Source: Phormidium tenue FACHB-1050
GTDB lineage: Bacteria; Cyanobacteriota; Cyanobacteriia; Pseudanabaenales; Pseudanabaenaceae
DNA length: 64,000 bases
Assembly: GCF_014696925.1 (NCBI RefSeq)
Contig: NZ_JACJQY010000006.1
Coordinates: forward strand, 62,001 to 126,000
Reading direction: 5' to 3'
In this document: positions 1-9,359 of the stretch, one piece after another
Numbering within the stretch: position 1 is the first letter of the stretch
Layout: each line of letters begins with the position of its first letter
The notes under the pieces: generated by a model
Seen by the model: only the letters and a program-made list of their open reading frames with translations
What the model was told of the DNA's origin: nothing
Database searches by the model: none
Program-made: the position numbers and the translations under genes

Positions 1-1499
1 CGCTTGAGCAAACCAATACTAGCTAGACGACGCTCCAACCTCAGCGCATTTGCCGTAAAATCTTCGCGATCGGCTTCACCTGAGTCGATGAAACTCTGTG
101 CCTGCTTTTCACCAATGACAAAACCATATGTTTCATAAAGCTTTGCCAGAAACTCCTGAAATTCCATACGACGAGGTACACAAGTAAGTACAAGCGTTTT
201 TAAAAGAGCATCTGTAGGTGCATACCTTGTACGTCTACTACTCCGTCTTGAGGAAAGTCCAATTTCTTTTGACCATGTGCCATGAAATTTGGCGAGGTGT
301 TGTTTATGTCTTGAAACAGCCTCATCTCGAAGATTGAGTAATAGTTCATCGGGAGAATTTGCTGAGGTTTTTGTCCAAACAAAGCGTTTTTCTAAAAGCT
401 CTTTTGCCCCTTCAAGGGGGTTAAACGATTCAAGACACTGTTGCCATTCTTCGAGTTTAGTTGTACCAAGAATGTATTCCTCGATTGCTTGCTTGGGCAG
501 GCTGTTATTCTTTTCATACTCATTTGCCGCCATATCTCGAATGCTTGTTTTTTTCGGTGCAACGATTTCAAGGACAAAGAGCGGCTTTTGGACATCTTGA
601 AGTACAGATTTTGCACGCTTTAACAAATAGATAATAAGGTGCAAGCCTGTAATCGTGACAATGTGGGGTAATGCATCGTAGTCAGGTAAGTTGCAACGTA
701 AAATGCTGAGCCAATCATCTGCTAAGGATTCATATTCTGGCAGGAAGGCATAAGGCAAAAAGGGAGGACTACTACTCAATCGTTTGTCTTCACGATCTTG
801 ATCGGGTTGAAGAGCAAGAACGAGTTGATTCCACTTCGATCCTTTATAGCTAGTAGCATATTCACTGCTAATAATACCCATTTTTTGCAAATAGGAGTGG
901 ATTTCTGCTCCCCTGCCGCTACGACATAGCATTAAATACGCTAGTTCTCCTGTTCTGCCAAAAAATCGTCGGTCATTAGTTTTATTCGAGCCACTGATTC
1001 GTAAATCTTCGTAAAGACAATCAGGTCCATATGGGAAGACAAACTTTGAACTCCACCGTTTGTTACTATCTCCTTCAATGGCACTTGCTTGAAAAAACTT
1101 TACAATCTCAGCAAAGGTATCGAATGAAGGAAAACGACTCTTTAAGTAACTGAAATCGACAGAGTCAATACCACCCACGCTCTTCGACATTTCCTCTATC
1201 CAAGCCTCCCATCGCTCCACATCGTCAAAAAACTCTGAAGTTATTGCTTCAATATGAGGATTATTAAATAAAATATTGCGAAGATGAAGGCGAAAATATA
1301 TTGAGTATTGAAGTTTATTTTTTTCCTCTTCAATAAAGGCTTTGCCACTTACCGATTCTGATTGAACAATACATAACATTTCCAAAATGCAAAGCCAAGG
1401 GGTCTGCTCGTCATATAGTCGATGCCCCCAGATCGATTCATCAACCCACATGTTGAGTTGAGACTTTTCGATATGTGGGCGTGGTAGTGACTCTAACAT
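1..1499 (-). CDS. Large uncharacterised protein of the defence island, 3' end beyond the window
   Basis: An open frame runs leftward from ATG at 1499 to the window edge without a stop, giving about 499 residues, so the gene is partial. The start overlaps the stop of the upstream ATPase gene by one base (TAATG), which indicates translational coupling and a shared function. The protein is soluble-looking, with no signal peptide or membrane segment. It is rich in charged and aromatic residues, with an Arg-rich stretch (SSRRSRRTR) near residue 430. I recognise no catalytic motif. Its position after a P-loop ATPase and near a DndC/BrxP-like enzyme suggests a partner in DNA modification or restriction; that is inference from context only. 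Confidence 0.75.
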   Translation of the reverse strand, partial: MLESLPRPHIEKSQLNMWVDESIWGHRLYDEQTPWLCILEMLCIVQSESVSGKAFIEEEKNKLQYSIYFRLHLRNILFNNPHIEAITSEFFDDVERWEAWIEEMSKSVGGIDSVDFSYLKSRFPSFDTFAEIVKFFQASAIEGDSNKRWSSKFVFPYGPDCLYEDLRISGSNKTNDRRFFGRTGELAYLMLCRSGRGAEIHSYLQKMGIISSEYATSYKGSKWNQLVLALQPDQDREDKRLSSSPPFLPYAFLPEYESLADDWLSILRCNLPDYDALPHIVTITGLHLIIYLLKRAKSVLQDVQKPLFVLEIVAPKKTSIRDMAANEYEKNNSLPKQAIEEYILGTTKLEEWQQCLESFNPLEGAKELLEKRFVWTKTSANSPDELLLNLRDEAVSRHKQHLAKFHGTWSKEIGLSSRRSSRRTRYAPTDALLKTLVLTCVPRRMEFQEFLAKLYETYGFVIGEKQAQSFIDSGEADREDFTANALRLERRLASIGLLK

Positions 1500-3331
1500 T
1501 AGACATTCACCTCAAAGGTACGAGGACTTGCTATACCATCATTATTAACTTTCAAAAGACGAAGACTCATAGACTCTTCTACATCTTCTACATTCTCAGC
1601 TTTTTTTCTAATTGCCAGATGCTTGAGTACCTGTGTCTTAAAAGCAAGAACATCTTCATAACACTCTTGAGAAAAACTGCTAGGTAGAGCACCTTCTGCT
1701 ACCCTACTAAGATACTCATATCGAGTTACCGTTAGATTAAAACTTACAGGTTCAATATCTTGTGAGAGGCGAACAACTAAAAAAGGGATTACTCTATTGA
1801 CATTGAGTTCCACAGAGACACTTTCACCTCGATCTTTCGCCACAGATATAGATTTCTCATACACCCGACTAATCTTTGCTTGAGAGTAACTCCCAGAAGT
1901 TGCAAGAATTAAATCGTCTTCATTGTTAACAAGTAGACCCGTAAAAATACGGTTAAGACCCCGCACTAGGCGGGTAACAATAAATTTAGGAAGCTTCTTT
2001 CCCTGTTTCAGAACTTTACAGACATCATTTAAATACTCGCCTGCATACTGGAAGACTGTGAGGTTCCATAGTTTTAAGTCAATGGGATAGTTATTAGGTA
2101 GCATGAAGAATAACCTTTGTCTCTGAGTTTGTAGAGCTTTTAGGAAATCATCCTCTCGATTACCCGTTCCGCGACCTTCTAAATATGTACTTTGTTGTAT
2201 CTGGTAACTAAGACTTGCGCCATAGTAAGAATCAGAACTCACTAGTGTATTGTAGTGTGAACGCAGATCGGGATCATCAGCTCCAAAAATCAAAATATTG
2301 TCGATCTGGTTACTTGTTTCAGTACCGATACTAAAACTGCGTAAGACCTTAAAGACTTCTGTAGTTTCGCGTTTGCGATCGCCCAAATTCTCTCCAAAAA
2401 TGTTGCGATAGAGGCTGGCAAGCGGCGCTTTCCTTTTTTCGCAAATAGAGGGAATTTCTTTGCAAGATAGCAGCTTTTCCCTAGCCTCAGGATGACCGAG
2501 TAGCGCATTTGCCACTAATAAGAGCAACTGACGCACAGGCAAGTGCATTTCATTGAGTTCGCTCAATTCTAATAAGTTAGTAAGACGTTCTCGGGTAGTT
2601 CTATTAGTCGCTGTTCCTTCAAGGCGAGATTTATTTTGCCAAATTGGACAATCAAGCTGATAGGTGCAGCGATCGCAAGCCCATCCTGAATGTTTCAACA
2701 CAGCATCAAGGATACGGGGAAAAATTTCTGCTGCCTTCTGACGACTGAGATTATAGAGCTTTATGTTATAGCCTTCTTCCTCTTGTCTATCTTCTACAAG
2801 CAAATTTTCGATGACTTGACCTATCTTTTTAACATCTTTGTTGTCTTTGATTCTTGACCAGGCTTCTACCAATTGCCCATCATTAGCAGCTATCAAGTAA
2901 ATTTTTTCCCTGATTTCACTAGTAATTGCTAAAGCCATTTGAGGTAAATATTCATTTTGCTGTTCGGGAGTTAAACTACTAAGATCTTTGATAATCACTA
3001 ATTCATAGCTAGCACAAATCAACGTATATACTTTTTCATTACGATCCCACTCTTCAGATGAACCACCTAATGTTTCCCAAATCTCTCTACATTGGTAGGT
3101 TTTGCCATCTCCAGCAGTTCCAGTTAAAATGATCGACTTTGGATTTTCGGATTGAAAATTTTTTAGAATATCAGAAAGGTAGGCTGTTTCAAAAATAGGC
3201 GGCTGAATTTTTTTACGCTTTAATGCTCTTTGAATTGACTCATCATACATATTGTCGTTACGGGGAATTGGCCCGTAGTTTCTTAAGAAACTGATCCATT
3301 CTGAAGATGGATAAATTGTTGATCTAGCCAT
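1499..3331 (-). CDS. P-loop ATPase with CxxC cluster, DptF-like candidate
   Basis: 610 residues. A Walker A motif GTAGDGKT lies at residues 71-78, and a sensor-like LIAANDGQL at about 147-155. A Cys cluster (ACDRCTYQLDCPI, C219/C222/C228) may bind zinc. There is no membrane segment. The overall plan, an N-terminal ATPase followed by a Cys cluster and a long helical C-terminus, recalls NTPases associated with DNA phosphorothioation restriction such as DptF. I cannot confirm that family without a profile search. The gene follows the Uma2 gene by 62 bp and overlaps the next gene by one base, so the two are probably co-expressed. The likely role is energy-dependent assembly or translocation in a DNA-targeting complex. 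Confidence 0.7.
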   Translation of the reverse strand: MARSTIYPSSEWISFLRNYGPIPRNDNMYDESIQRALKRKKIQPPIFETAYLSDILKNFQSENPKSIILTGTAGDGKTYQCREIWETLGGSSEEWDRNEKVYTLICASYELVIIKDLSSLTPEQQNEYLPQMALAITSEIREKIYLIAANDGQLVEAWSRIKDNKDVKKIGQVIENLLVEDRQEEEGYNIKLYNLSRQKAAEIFPRILDAVLKHSGWACDRCTYQLDCPIWQNKSRLEGTATNRTTRERLTNLLELSELNEMHLPVRQLLLLVANALLGHPEAREKLLSCKEIPSICEKRKAPLASLYRNIFGENLGDRKRETTEVFKVLRSFSIGTETSNQIDNILIFGADDPDLRSHYNTLVSSDSYYGASLSYQIQQSTYLEGRGTGNREDDFLKALQTQRQRLFFMLPNNYPIDLKLWNLTVFQYAGEYLNDVCKVLKQGKKLPKFIVTRLVRGLNRIFTGLLVNNEDDLILATSGSYSQAKISRVYEKSISVAKDRGESVSVELNVNRVIPFLVVRLSQDIEPVSFNLTVTRYEYLSRVAEGALPSSFSQECYEDVLAFKTQVLKHLAIRKKAENVEDVEESMSLRLLKVNNDGIASPRTFEVNV

Positions 3332-3393
3332 AAAATCAAGACCTCAAAGTGTGCATTTTTTGAAAAATATTATGCTGTACTCCTAGTACAGGT

Positions 3394-3999
3394 TTAGATT
3401 GGAAAAAAAGATGTGGGCGTTAGCTCAAGTTCTGGGAAAGTTGGTGAAATGATACGATCGCTATCAAAGAACTCAGTTATGTCATACCAACCATCGGAAT
3501 TAATTAAGACAGTGACTTTTGCCTCTAGCGGATCGATGATCCAATATTCAGGAATATCACGGGCTGCATATTCAGTACGTTTGGCTCGGTAGTCAATGTT
3601 TTTTGTGGAAGGGCTGATTACTTCGATGACAAGTAATGGTGCGGATAGATCAAAATCAATCACAGCTTCACGCTCCTGCAAAGCTTGCCAATCATTTCTC
3701 TGCATCACCACCACATCAGGAATCCTGACTGTATCTAGTCCGATGCCACGAGGACAACGTACACCTATTTGTCCTTGTCGAACAATCCACGGTTGAGCAG
3801 TACGATTTATCTCGGCATTAATTGCTTGATATGTACGATCAATTGTTTCCCCATGCAAACCAGTTCCTAACGACATTGCTACAAGCTCTCCGTCAACTAA
3901 TTCATATTTCGTGTCAGACCCGTCAAAGTAAGTCAGGTAGTCAGTAAAGGTGATTCTGGGCTTAGCGTTTTTGGTGGTTTTGGCGATCGCGATGGTCAT
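3394..3999 (-). CDS. Uma2 family (DUF820) PD-(D/E)XK-type nuclease
   Basis: 201 residues, typical length for Uma2/DUF820, a very expanded cyanobacterial family with a restriction-endonuclease fold. Visible hallmarks are the N-terminal KYELVDGELVAMS, the central IPDVVVM, the LLVIEVISPSTKN strand carrying the acidic catalytic residue, and EYAARDIPEYWIIDP. Members are mostly unstudied, and many copies per genome sit in intergenic or mobile contexts. The start is ATG at 3999, 25 bp after the PAPS-reductase-like gene. The same orientation and short spacing could place it in the defence operon, but Uma2 genes insert widely, so it may be a passenger. Confidence 0.88.
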   Translation of the reverse strand: MTIAIAKTTKNAKPRITFTDYLTYFDGSDTKYELVDGELVAMSLGTGLHGETIDRTYQAINAEINRTAQPWIVRQGQIGVRCPRGIGLDTVRIPDVVVMQRNDWQALQEREAVIDFDLSAPLLVIEVISPSTKNIDYRAKRTEYAARDIPEYWIIDPLEAKVTVLINSDGWYDITEFFDSDRIISPTFPELELTPTSFFPI

Positions 4000-4024
4000 A
4001 AAACTGTCCTCTCAAGAGATTTAG

Positions 4025-4813
4025 TTACAAATGGCAAGCTAAACAAGGCATTTCGTCATCTTCATCGTCTAGTACTGATTCTAATACTTCGGCAAGGCTA
4101 AGTTGTGGGGATATTTTCTTTTCTTTAGTTAAAGCTTTTTCGTGTTCAGCAATGATTTCATTTTTACGAGCAATAAGTTCTAATAATGTTTCTCCTTGTG
4201 TCCATGTATACGTTCTTCCATCTTTGTGATCTCTTTCATAAGCGACAGCTTGAGCAAATTCTTCAGGATGTTTTTCAGCGAGTTTTACCCATTCATATTT
4301 ACGCTGAAAAAAACAAAAAGAACAGCCTGATCGACTTCGCCATTCATAGTAACTAGGTAATCCAATTCCACTTTCATCAAGAATCTGAAGAATATCAGCC
4401 TTGATTAAGCTTCTTTCTTTAAATGGATAGATCGGATAAATATTTGGTTGTGCAGATACATAACCTTCACGATTTTCATCTGCTCTTATACCAATATAAC
4501 TAATAGCTTTGTCGTCCCCTACAAATTTTTCTAGAGGTTCTATTTTAAGCTTGCGGGTACACCATCTAACTCTTGGCGATGGTAGAACACCGTTAAATAC
4601 TTCCAACCAATGATCAAAATCTCTTTCAGCATTTAGATACTCGATTTTGATTCCCAATCGTGCCTTGATCCTTTCTAAATACTCGTATGTTTCAGGAAGT
4701 TCTTTGCCTGTATCACAAAAGAAATACTCCATTTGTGGGACTTCTTTGTGCATCAAAATTGCTAATGCTGTACTATCTTTCCCTCCTGATAAGCCTAAAA
4801 TATGTCTAGTCAT
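4025..4813 (-). CDS. PAPS-reductase-family enzyme, DndC/BrxP-like
   Basis: 262 residues of the PP-loop adenosine nucleotide alpha-hydrolase superfamily. The ATP-binding loop SGGKDST is at residues 9-15. Cys85 lies in RWCTRKLKI, and Cys164 and Cys167 in SGCSFCFFQ. A terminal CLAC (257 and 260) adds more thiols, so an iron-sulphur cluster is plausible, as in DndC. DndC and relatives activate a substrate with ATP for sulphur insertion into DNA; BrxP is the related BREX type 4 component. Assimilatory PAPS reductase is unlikely because of the Cys pattern and the neighbours. The start at 4813 lies 2 bp after the stop of the HARE-HTH gene. No cysteine desulphurase is visible nearby. Confidence 0.82.
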   Translation of the reverse strand: MTRHILGLSGGKDSTALAILMHKEVPQMEYFFCDTGKELPETYEYLERIKARLGIKIEYLNAERDFDHWLEVFNGVLPSPRVRWCTRKLKIEPLEKFVGDDKAISYIGIRADENREGYVSAQPNIYPIYPFKERSLIKADILQILDESGIGLPSYYEWRSRSGCSFCFFQRKYEWVKLAEKHPEEFAQAVAYERDHKDGRTYTWTQGETLLELIARKNEIIAEHEKALTKEKKISPQLSLAEVLESVLDDEDDEMPCLACHL

Positions 4814-4815
4814 AA

Positions 4816-5115
4816 TTAGTTGTTTTCTAAATCTTCCAAGTCGAATAGGTAATCATATAAAGATGCTTCAAAATCAATCATCTGTAGATTTGATTCTGTA
4901 TTATTTGAATTATTTTGTTCTAATAGAGTCCATTTATTGCCATCTTTATAGAAGTATTTATTAGGAGATGAATGATCTTTTGTTTTGCTGCTATGTCTCC
5001 ACAGAGCGTTATACACCATTCCTTGGGTATCATTTGTATTAAAATGATAGAGATTTCTCTCTAGGATCAATTGACAAATCTCTTGGGAAGTCATTGGGCG
5101 ATTTGTCTCACCCAT
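4816..5115 (-). CDS. Small HARE-HTH domain protein
   Basis: 99 residues. Residues about 7-65 match the HARE-HTH pattern: MTSQEICQLILE, then a predicted helix, MVYNALWRHS and YFYKDGNKWTLLE. This winged-helix module occurs in bacterial restriction enzymes, helicases and RNA polymerase delta. The C-terminal 30 residues are acidic (FEASLYDYLFDLEDLE). The gene lies 2 bp upstream of the PAPS-reductase-like gene and is the first leftward gene after the toxin-antitoxin pair. It probably supplies DNA binding or substrate recognition to the neighbouring modification enzyme, or regulates the operon; both are inference. The start is ATG at 5115. Confidence 0.72.
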   Translation of the reverse strand: MGETNRPMTSQEICQLILERNLYHFNTNDTQGMVYNALWRHSSKTKDHSSPNKYFYKDGNKWTLLEQNNSNNTESNLQMIDFEASLYDYLFDLEDLENN

Positions 5116-5208
5116 TACCTCTAAAATTGCCTGAGCTATAGTTTTTTATTTTATTTTTTTATCGTTACCCCCAGATATATCACTCATAAATCAGAAAAAA
5201 CTTTTAGA

Positions 5209-5237
5209 CACTAATAGTATGATACATATAGTTAGTG
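5209..5237. promoter_or_regulatory. Candidate operator of the toxin-antitoxin pair
   Basis: An imperfect 29-bp palindrome whose outer arms are CACTAA and TTAGTG, with inner TATG/CATA symmetry. It lies 13 bp before the antitoxin ATG, where an autoregulated toxin-antitoxin operon would carry its operator. The ribbon-helix-helix antitoxin downstream is the expected binder. No binding evidence exists beyond symmetry and position. Confidence 0.45.
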
Positions 5238-5250
5238 AGTATTGGTAATT

Positions 5251-5496
5251 ATGTATCAACGAATTAATATTACGCTGCCTAATGAAACCTTACAGTTACT
5301 CGATCGCATAGCCCCAAAAGGCGATCGTAGTCATTTTATTGATCAAGCAGTAAAGTACTACATTAATGCCGAAGCAAAAGAAAATCTTAGGGAAAAGCTC
5401 AAACAAGGTGCAGTCCGATGGGCCGAAAGAGATCTAGGCATTACCCAAGACTGGTTTAATATTGATGAGGAATCATGGCAAAACGCCAACAGGTAA
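5251..5496 (+). CDS. Ribbon-helix-helix antitoxin
   Basis: 81 residues from ATG at 5251; an in-frame TTG at 5242 is a less likely start. The N-terminus (YQRINITLPNETLQLLDR) is a ribbon-helix-helix beta strand and first helix, followed by GDRSHFIDQAVKYYI. The acidic C-terminus ends in DWFNIDEESW, typical of a toxin-neutralising tail. The gene overlaps the MazF-family toxin gene by 22 bp, the usual antitoxin-first arrangement. It should repress the shared promoter and bind the toxin. It is transcribed opposite to all its defence-island neighbours. Confidence 0.85.
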   Translation: MYQRINITLPNETLQLLDRIAPKGDRSHFIDQAVKYYINAEAKENLREKLKQGAVRWAERDLGITQDWFNIDEESWQNANR

Positions 5497-5846
5497 TATT
5501 TCCCAAGAGAGGTGAAATTTACCTAGTAAACTTTGACCTCATAGTTGGCTCAGAAATTCAAAAAACTCGTCCAGCACTTGTTCTCCAAAATAATATTTCT
5601 AATCAACATAGTCCGATTACTATTGTTGCTGCCCTCTCATCTCAATTTGATGCTGAGATATATCCCATAGAAGTTTTAATCACGCCACCTGAAGGGGGAC
5701 TGAGCCATCCATCAGTAGTTTTACTCAATCAAATCCGATCTATTGATAGACAACGCCTAGTTAAGCGACTAGGGGCTGTCTCCGATCAGCTAATGGACTG
5801 CGTAAACAATGCAATTCTAATTAGCTTAGGCTTAATCGATCTATGA
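5475..5846 (+). CDS. MazF/PemK family mRNA interferase toxin
   Basis: 123 residues with the MazF/PemK fold signatures: RGEIYLVNFD at the N-terminus, then KTRPALVLQNN, SPITIVAALSS, and LLNQIRSIDRQRLVKRLG. Family members are ribosome-independent endoribonucleases that cleave mRNA at short sites. The start is ATG at 5475, overlapping the antitoxin gene. The 3' end overlaps the stop of the convergent 1172-residue ATPase gene by 6 bp. The pair may stabilise the island or act as an abortive module beside the modification system; the linkage is suggestive only. Confidence 0.9.
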   Translation: MAKRQQVIFPKRGEIYLVNFDLIVGSEIQKTRPALVLQNNISNQHSPITIVAALSSQFDAEIYPIEVLITPPEGGLSHPSVVLLNQIRSIDRQRLVKRLGAVSDQLMDCVNNAILISLGLIDL

Positions 5847-8800
5847 GCTTTTTGGGGATCTCTTTTGACTTGATACCTTTGTAGAAATTAGATTGACATC
5901 TTCTAGTTGTTGCTCTCCCAAGACTTTCTCAGCCAATTTGGCAATTAAAGCTTGTTGTAAACGATCGTTACCTTGCACGAGCGCTCCATTCAAGATTTTT
6001 TCTACTAGTGGTTCGAGGCGATCGCTATCTTCGCGATCGAGCCAAACCAAGCGATGAACCTCCTGACCATCAGGACGAGCGATCGTGATTCTACGAGCAT
6101 CAAATCCTTTGTTTTTTGAGGCGACCATCCCTTTTTGCAAGGCTTCAAGATTAATAAAGCGACGTGCTAAATCGCTAAGCTTTGGTTCAAAACTAGTCAT
6201 GTCTGCATCAGTCCAAGATTCCGCAGGCTTGTCCACCACAATCATCAGCAAAGACTCCAACCATCGTTGATCGTCCGCAGTTTCATCGGCAGCCGCCAAA
6301 ACAAATCGGCGCAATGTCCTTTCCAAACAAGATTCAACCAAATAACTCGCCCTAACCTGCAAGTCTTCCCGCAACTTTTCACTACTTCGCCGTACTCCAA
6401 AAGCCTCATGCAAAAGGCTTTGACAATCGGCAAGTAAGCGATCGTAAGTAGTTTGAACTTCATGTAAAACCTGAACTAACTTACTTTTAAACTGTTTTGC
6501 AGTTGTACCGTCATCAGCCTGACCCGCAATGATCGCCGCTAGTCCACAAGCAACAGGCAAAGATTGGAATAGGAGTAAATCGGGTTCTTGAGCCTTTTGG
6601 AGGGTTTGGACAACTGCTTGTGCTTCAGTGCTCATGCGCGTCGTTTTTGTGGTGTAAGTAGGCAGCTTCTTTACAAATTGGAACAATGGCTTGACTACTG
6701 ATAGCATCGTGACATTGCGAACGTTTGATGGGATCTTTTTCTCGCTCGATTTGGCACTAGACGATCGCAATACATTTTCTAACTCACGGAAGACCTGCGA
6801 TCTCAAGCCCGCTATTTCAAAATGCTTCACCGCAAAGCGCTGCGGATGCTTCACCAACAATTCAAAATGTTCGCTTCCCAATACTGGGATAAAAGTTCCA
6901 TCTTTATAGACGCTGACATCATCAACGTGATCTAACAACACCGCTGTCAACAAAATCGGAATCACACCGCGCTTCACCCCATAGGGCGGCGCATCTAAGA
7001 TTGCATAAAGCTGATCGACAGTTCGCGGCTTTTCCAAAGATTCTAGGCAGAAATTTTCGACTGCTTCCCAAACTGATTTCATCAAGGGATAATTTGGTGG
7101 ATGAAATCCCAAAAGCCCATCTTCTTTTCGATGAATTCCCGTTGTCTGTAATACCGAGGTGTAAATACTTACTTCGGGACCATTTCCACTTAGTCCTAAT
7201 CCTTCACGATCGCCATGATCTAACATCGCTTGAATTAGCGTCCGTAAAGCTCTGACCATCTGCGAACTGAGTTCACGGCGGTTAATCAACTCATTCCAGA
7301 GAGTCATGCCCTTGTGATAAACGCGATCGCAAACTTCTGACAGCTTAGAATTAAAGTCAATTGCTCGACTAATCACAACGCGATCGCCTTGTATCCAACA
7401 GACATTTTGATGCTGTCCGACTGCAAAAGCCTGACTTAAAGCCTCATCTAATAGTCTTTCTGCTTGCACCATGCGATGACGAATTTCCAAAGCAGCCACT
7501 TTATCCCGCTCTATTTCAGGATACTTAGCACGGATTTGCTGAAGTGCTGTATATTCTAAAGCCGATATTTCTAAAAGTTTGAGATTAGTAGAATTAACCA
7601 CAATCAAAGGTTTTTTATCCGCAGTCTCGACTGGTACGGACTGTGGCGGCTCTGCACCTACCCAATAACCAATTAATCCATCAAAACTATGATTTGAGCA
7701 ACACAATTCATTCCAATTAACATCGTTATCTAGATAGATTCTCTCAAAATAGCGAGTTGTGCCTGTTGTATAGCTATGGCGTTGAGCAACTACAGGCTTA
7801 AGCTTAGATACATCAGCTAATATTTTGGCTAAAGGCGATCTCTCATTCTCAATGTAAGTAGTAATCGCACTTTCTACATCAAAATCTGAGCCTTCCCAAA
7901 TTCTTAACTCATCAATTTTCTTTCGATGATGCAAAATCCCTTTTTGATTGAGAAATTCATCAATTAAACGGCTAATTGATGTTCGTGATGTGCGATCGTT
8001 AGGGTGATCACACATTGCCCACATTACCAAGTCTCGTGATGCTCTTAGTCCGCCTGTGGAGGTGACTAGATTGAGGATACCCACTGTCTTGAGCAATTTC
8101 AAACTCTCTGGATCAGAATTCCTAGCATCACTCACTAAAGTCTGAATTTCCACCCATTTTTGTAATTGTGGACGGCTCGCTAATCCTATCCCTGCTGCTT
8201 CTATAAAATAATCGTAGACACGATCTAACTTTAAAGTGGGAATACAATCTTTATCTAGACAAAACTCATCTAGATGACTCCTTAATGCGTATGGTTCGGA
8301 GCTAGTTAGGAATGTAAATAATGAGCGATCATTCTGGGCGTATCGAGTGCAAAGAATTGGTAACACCAAAGCCGTTATCGGATGTAGTGGATACGCTGCC
8401 GCCAATAGTTCAGGCGAAATATCATCAACTTGCGATCGCAAAGTTTCGCACCATTCTTCTGCTTGACTATCTATAAGCGCGTCATATTTTTTAGTATTAG
8501 ATTTATCCCCAGAACGGGAGATCGCCTGTCCAATCAACCTCGTCATTTGTCGTGCTGATTCAGTGAAAGGAATATCTTGAAACCTCCCTTGAATCTTTGC
8601 CCATTCATTACGTTGTAATGAAGCTAATCTATCACCATAGTCAGCAAAGGACTGATGTAATAAACCAATTAGATAAAACTTCTGTCCATTAGTTTGTTTT
8701 AATTCTGCTAATTGCTGCAAAAGATAAAGATCTGCCTCATTTGGATGTAGAGATGCGTATTCTAAGTTCTTGCCCAACTCATCGACAATTAACAGCACAT

Positions 8801-9359
8801 CAGTTTTGGCTGTCGCAATTACTTCTCGCACTAGCTGTAATGCAGTTTTACTATCGACTTTATGACCAGCCCTAACTTCCACAGCGAGATCTACAAGCTG
8901 AGTTGCGATCTCAGGCTTACTCTTCTTCTTCCAAAAATGACTTGCGCCATAATCCAAAGCTCGGATAATTGTATGTGCTAGAGGTTCTCTTTGCGCCGTA
9001 GCGATCGCCCTAAAGCAACCCTTTTCAGGCAAATTATGATTTAATTTTTGAAATTCCGCTTCTGTGATTGCTTTTTGAGTGATCGCTAAAGCATCTTGCT
9101 TAACTACCGTTTCGCCAGCACATAGACAAGCCAAAAAATGGGCAAACGCTGATTTCCCCGTACCATATACCCCTGTTAGTGTAATCGCTTGAGTTTGCTC
9201 AGATTCAGGCACATCTACCAAAATTTGTTTGAGCGCATATAAAGAGCGATCGGTTAAGACATAACCATTTACTGAATTAGGGTTATCAAGATCTCGCTCT
9301 AGATTTATCGATCTCGCATAGCGGCGATTTAAATGAAAATATTCTGACAGCTTAAGCAT
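5841..9359 (-). CDS. Giant P-loop ATPase of the DUF4007/PAPS-reductase defence locus
   Basis: 1172 residues. Walker A GVYGTGKS sits at residues 63-70 and Walker B DVLLIVDE at about 187-194, so the ATPase module is N-terminal. About 950 residues of mainly helical sequence follow, with no membrane segment and no recognisable nuclease motif. The size and plan recall BrxC/PglY-like ATPases of BREX and other large defence NTPases, but the N-terminal sequence does not look like classical BrxC. The ATG at 9359 directly follows the TAA of the DUF4007 gene with no gap, so the products are probably translationally coupled and may form a complex. The 3' end overlaps mazF by 6 bp. Confidence 0.75.
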   Translation of the reverse strand: MLKLSEYFHLNRRYARSINLERDLDNPNSVNGYVLTDRSLYALKQILVDVPESEQTQAITLTGVYGTGKSAFAHFLACLCAGETVVKQDALAITQKAITEAEFQKLNHNLPEKGCFRAIATAQREPLAHTIIRALDYGASHFWKKKSKPEIATQLVDLAVEVRAGHKVDSKTALQLVREVIATAKTDVLLIVDELGKNLEYASLHPNEADLYLLQQLAELKQTNGQKFYLIGLLHQSFADYGDRLASLQRNEWAKIQGRFQDIPFTESARQMTRLIGQAISRSGDKSNTKKYDALIDSQAEEWCETLRSQVDDISPELLAAAYPLHPITALVLPILCTRYAQNDRSLFTFLTSSEPYALRSHLDEFCLDKDCIPTLKLDRVYDYFIEAAGIGLASRPQLQKWVEIQTLVSDARNSDPESLKLLKTVGILNLVTSTGGLRASRDLVMWAMCDHPNDRTSRTSISRLIDEFLNQKGILHHRKKIDELRIWEGSDFDVESAITTYIENERSPLAKILADVSKLKPVVAQRHSYTTGTTRYFERIYLDNDVNWNELCCSNHSFDGLIGYWVGAEPPQSVPVETADKKPLIVVNSTNLKLLEISALEYTALQQIRAKYPEIERDKVAALEIRHRMVQAERLLDEALSQAFAVGQHQNVCWIQGDRVVISRAIDFNSKLSEVCDRVYHKGMTLWNELINRRELSSQMVRALRTLIQAMLDHGDREGLGLSGNGPEVSIYTSVLQTTGIHRKEDGLLGFHPPNYPLMKSVWEAVENFCLESLEKPRTVDQLYAILDAPPYGVKRGVIPILLTAVLLDHVDDVSVYKDGTFIPVLGSEHFELLVKHPQRFAVKHFEIAGLRSQVFRELENVLRSSSAKSSEKKIPSNVRNVTMLSVVKPLFQFVKKLPTYTTKTTRMSTEAQAVVQTLQKAQEPDLLLFQSLPVACGLAAIIAGQADDGTTAKQFKSKLVQVLHEVQTTYDRLLADCQSLLHEAFGVRRSSEKLREDLQVRASYLVESCLERTLRRFVLAAADETADDQRWLESLLMIVVDKPAESWTDADMTSFEPKLSDLARRFINLEALQKGMVASKNKGFDARRITIARPDGQEVHRLVWLDREDSDRLEPLVEKILNGALVQGNDRLQQALIAKLAEKVLGEQQLEDVNLISTKVSSQKRSPKSS

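Noticed and set aside
4025-4813. Assimilatory PAPS reductase (CysH)
   Set aside because: Cys pattern, C-terminal CLAC and position next to HARE-HTH and defence ATPase genes fit DndC/BrxP relatives better.
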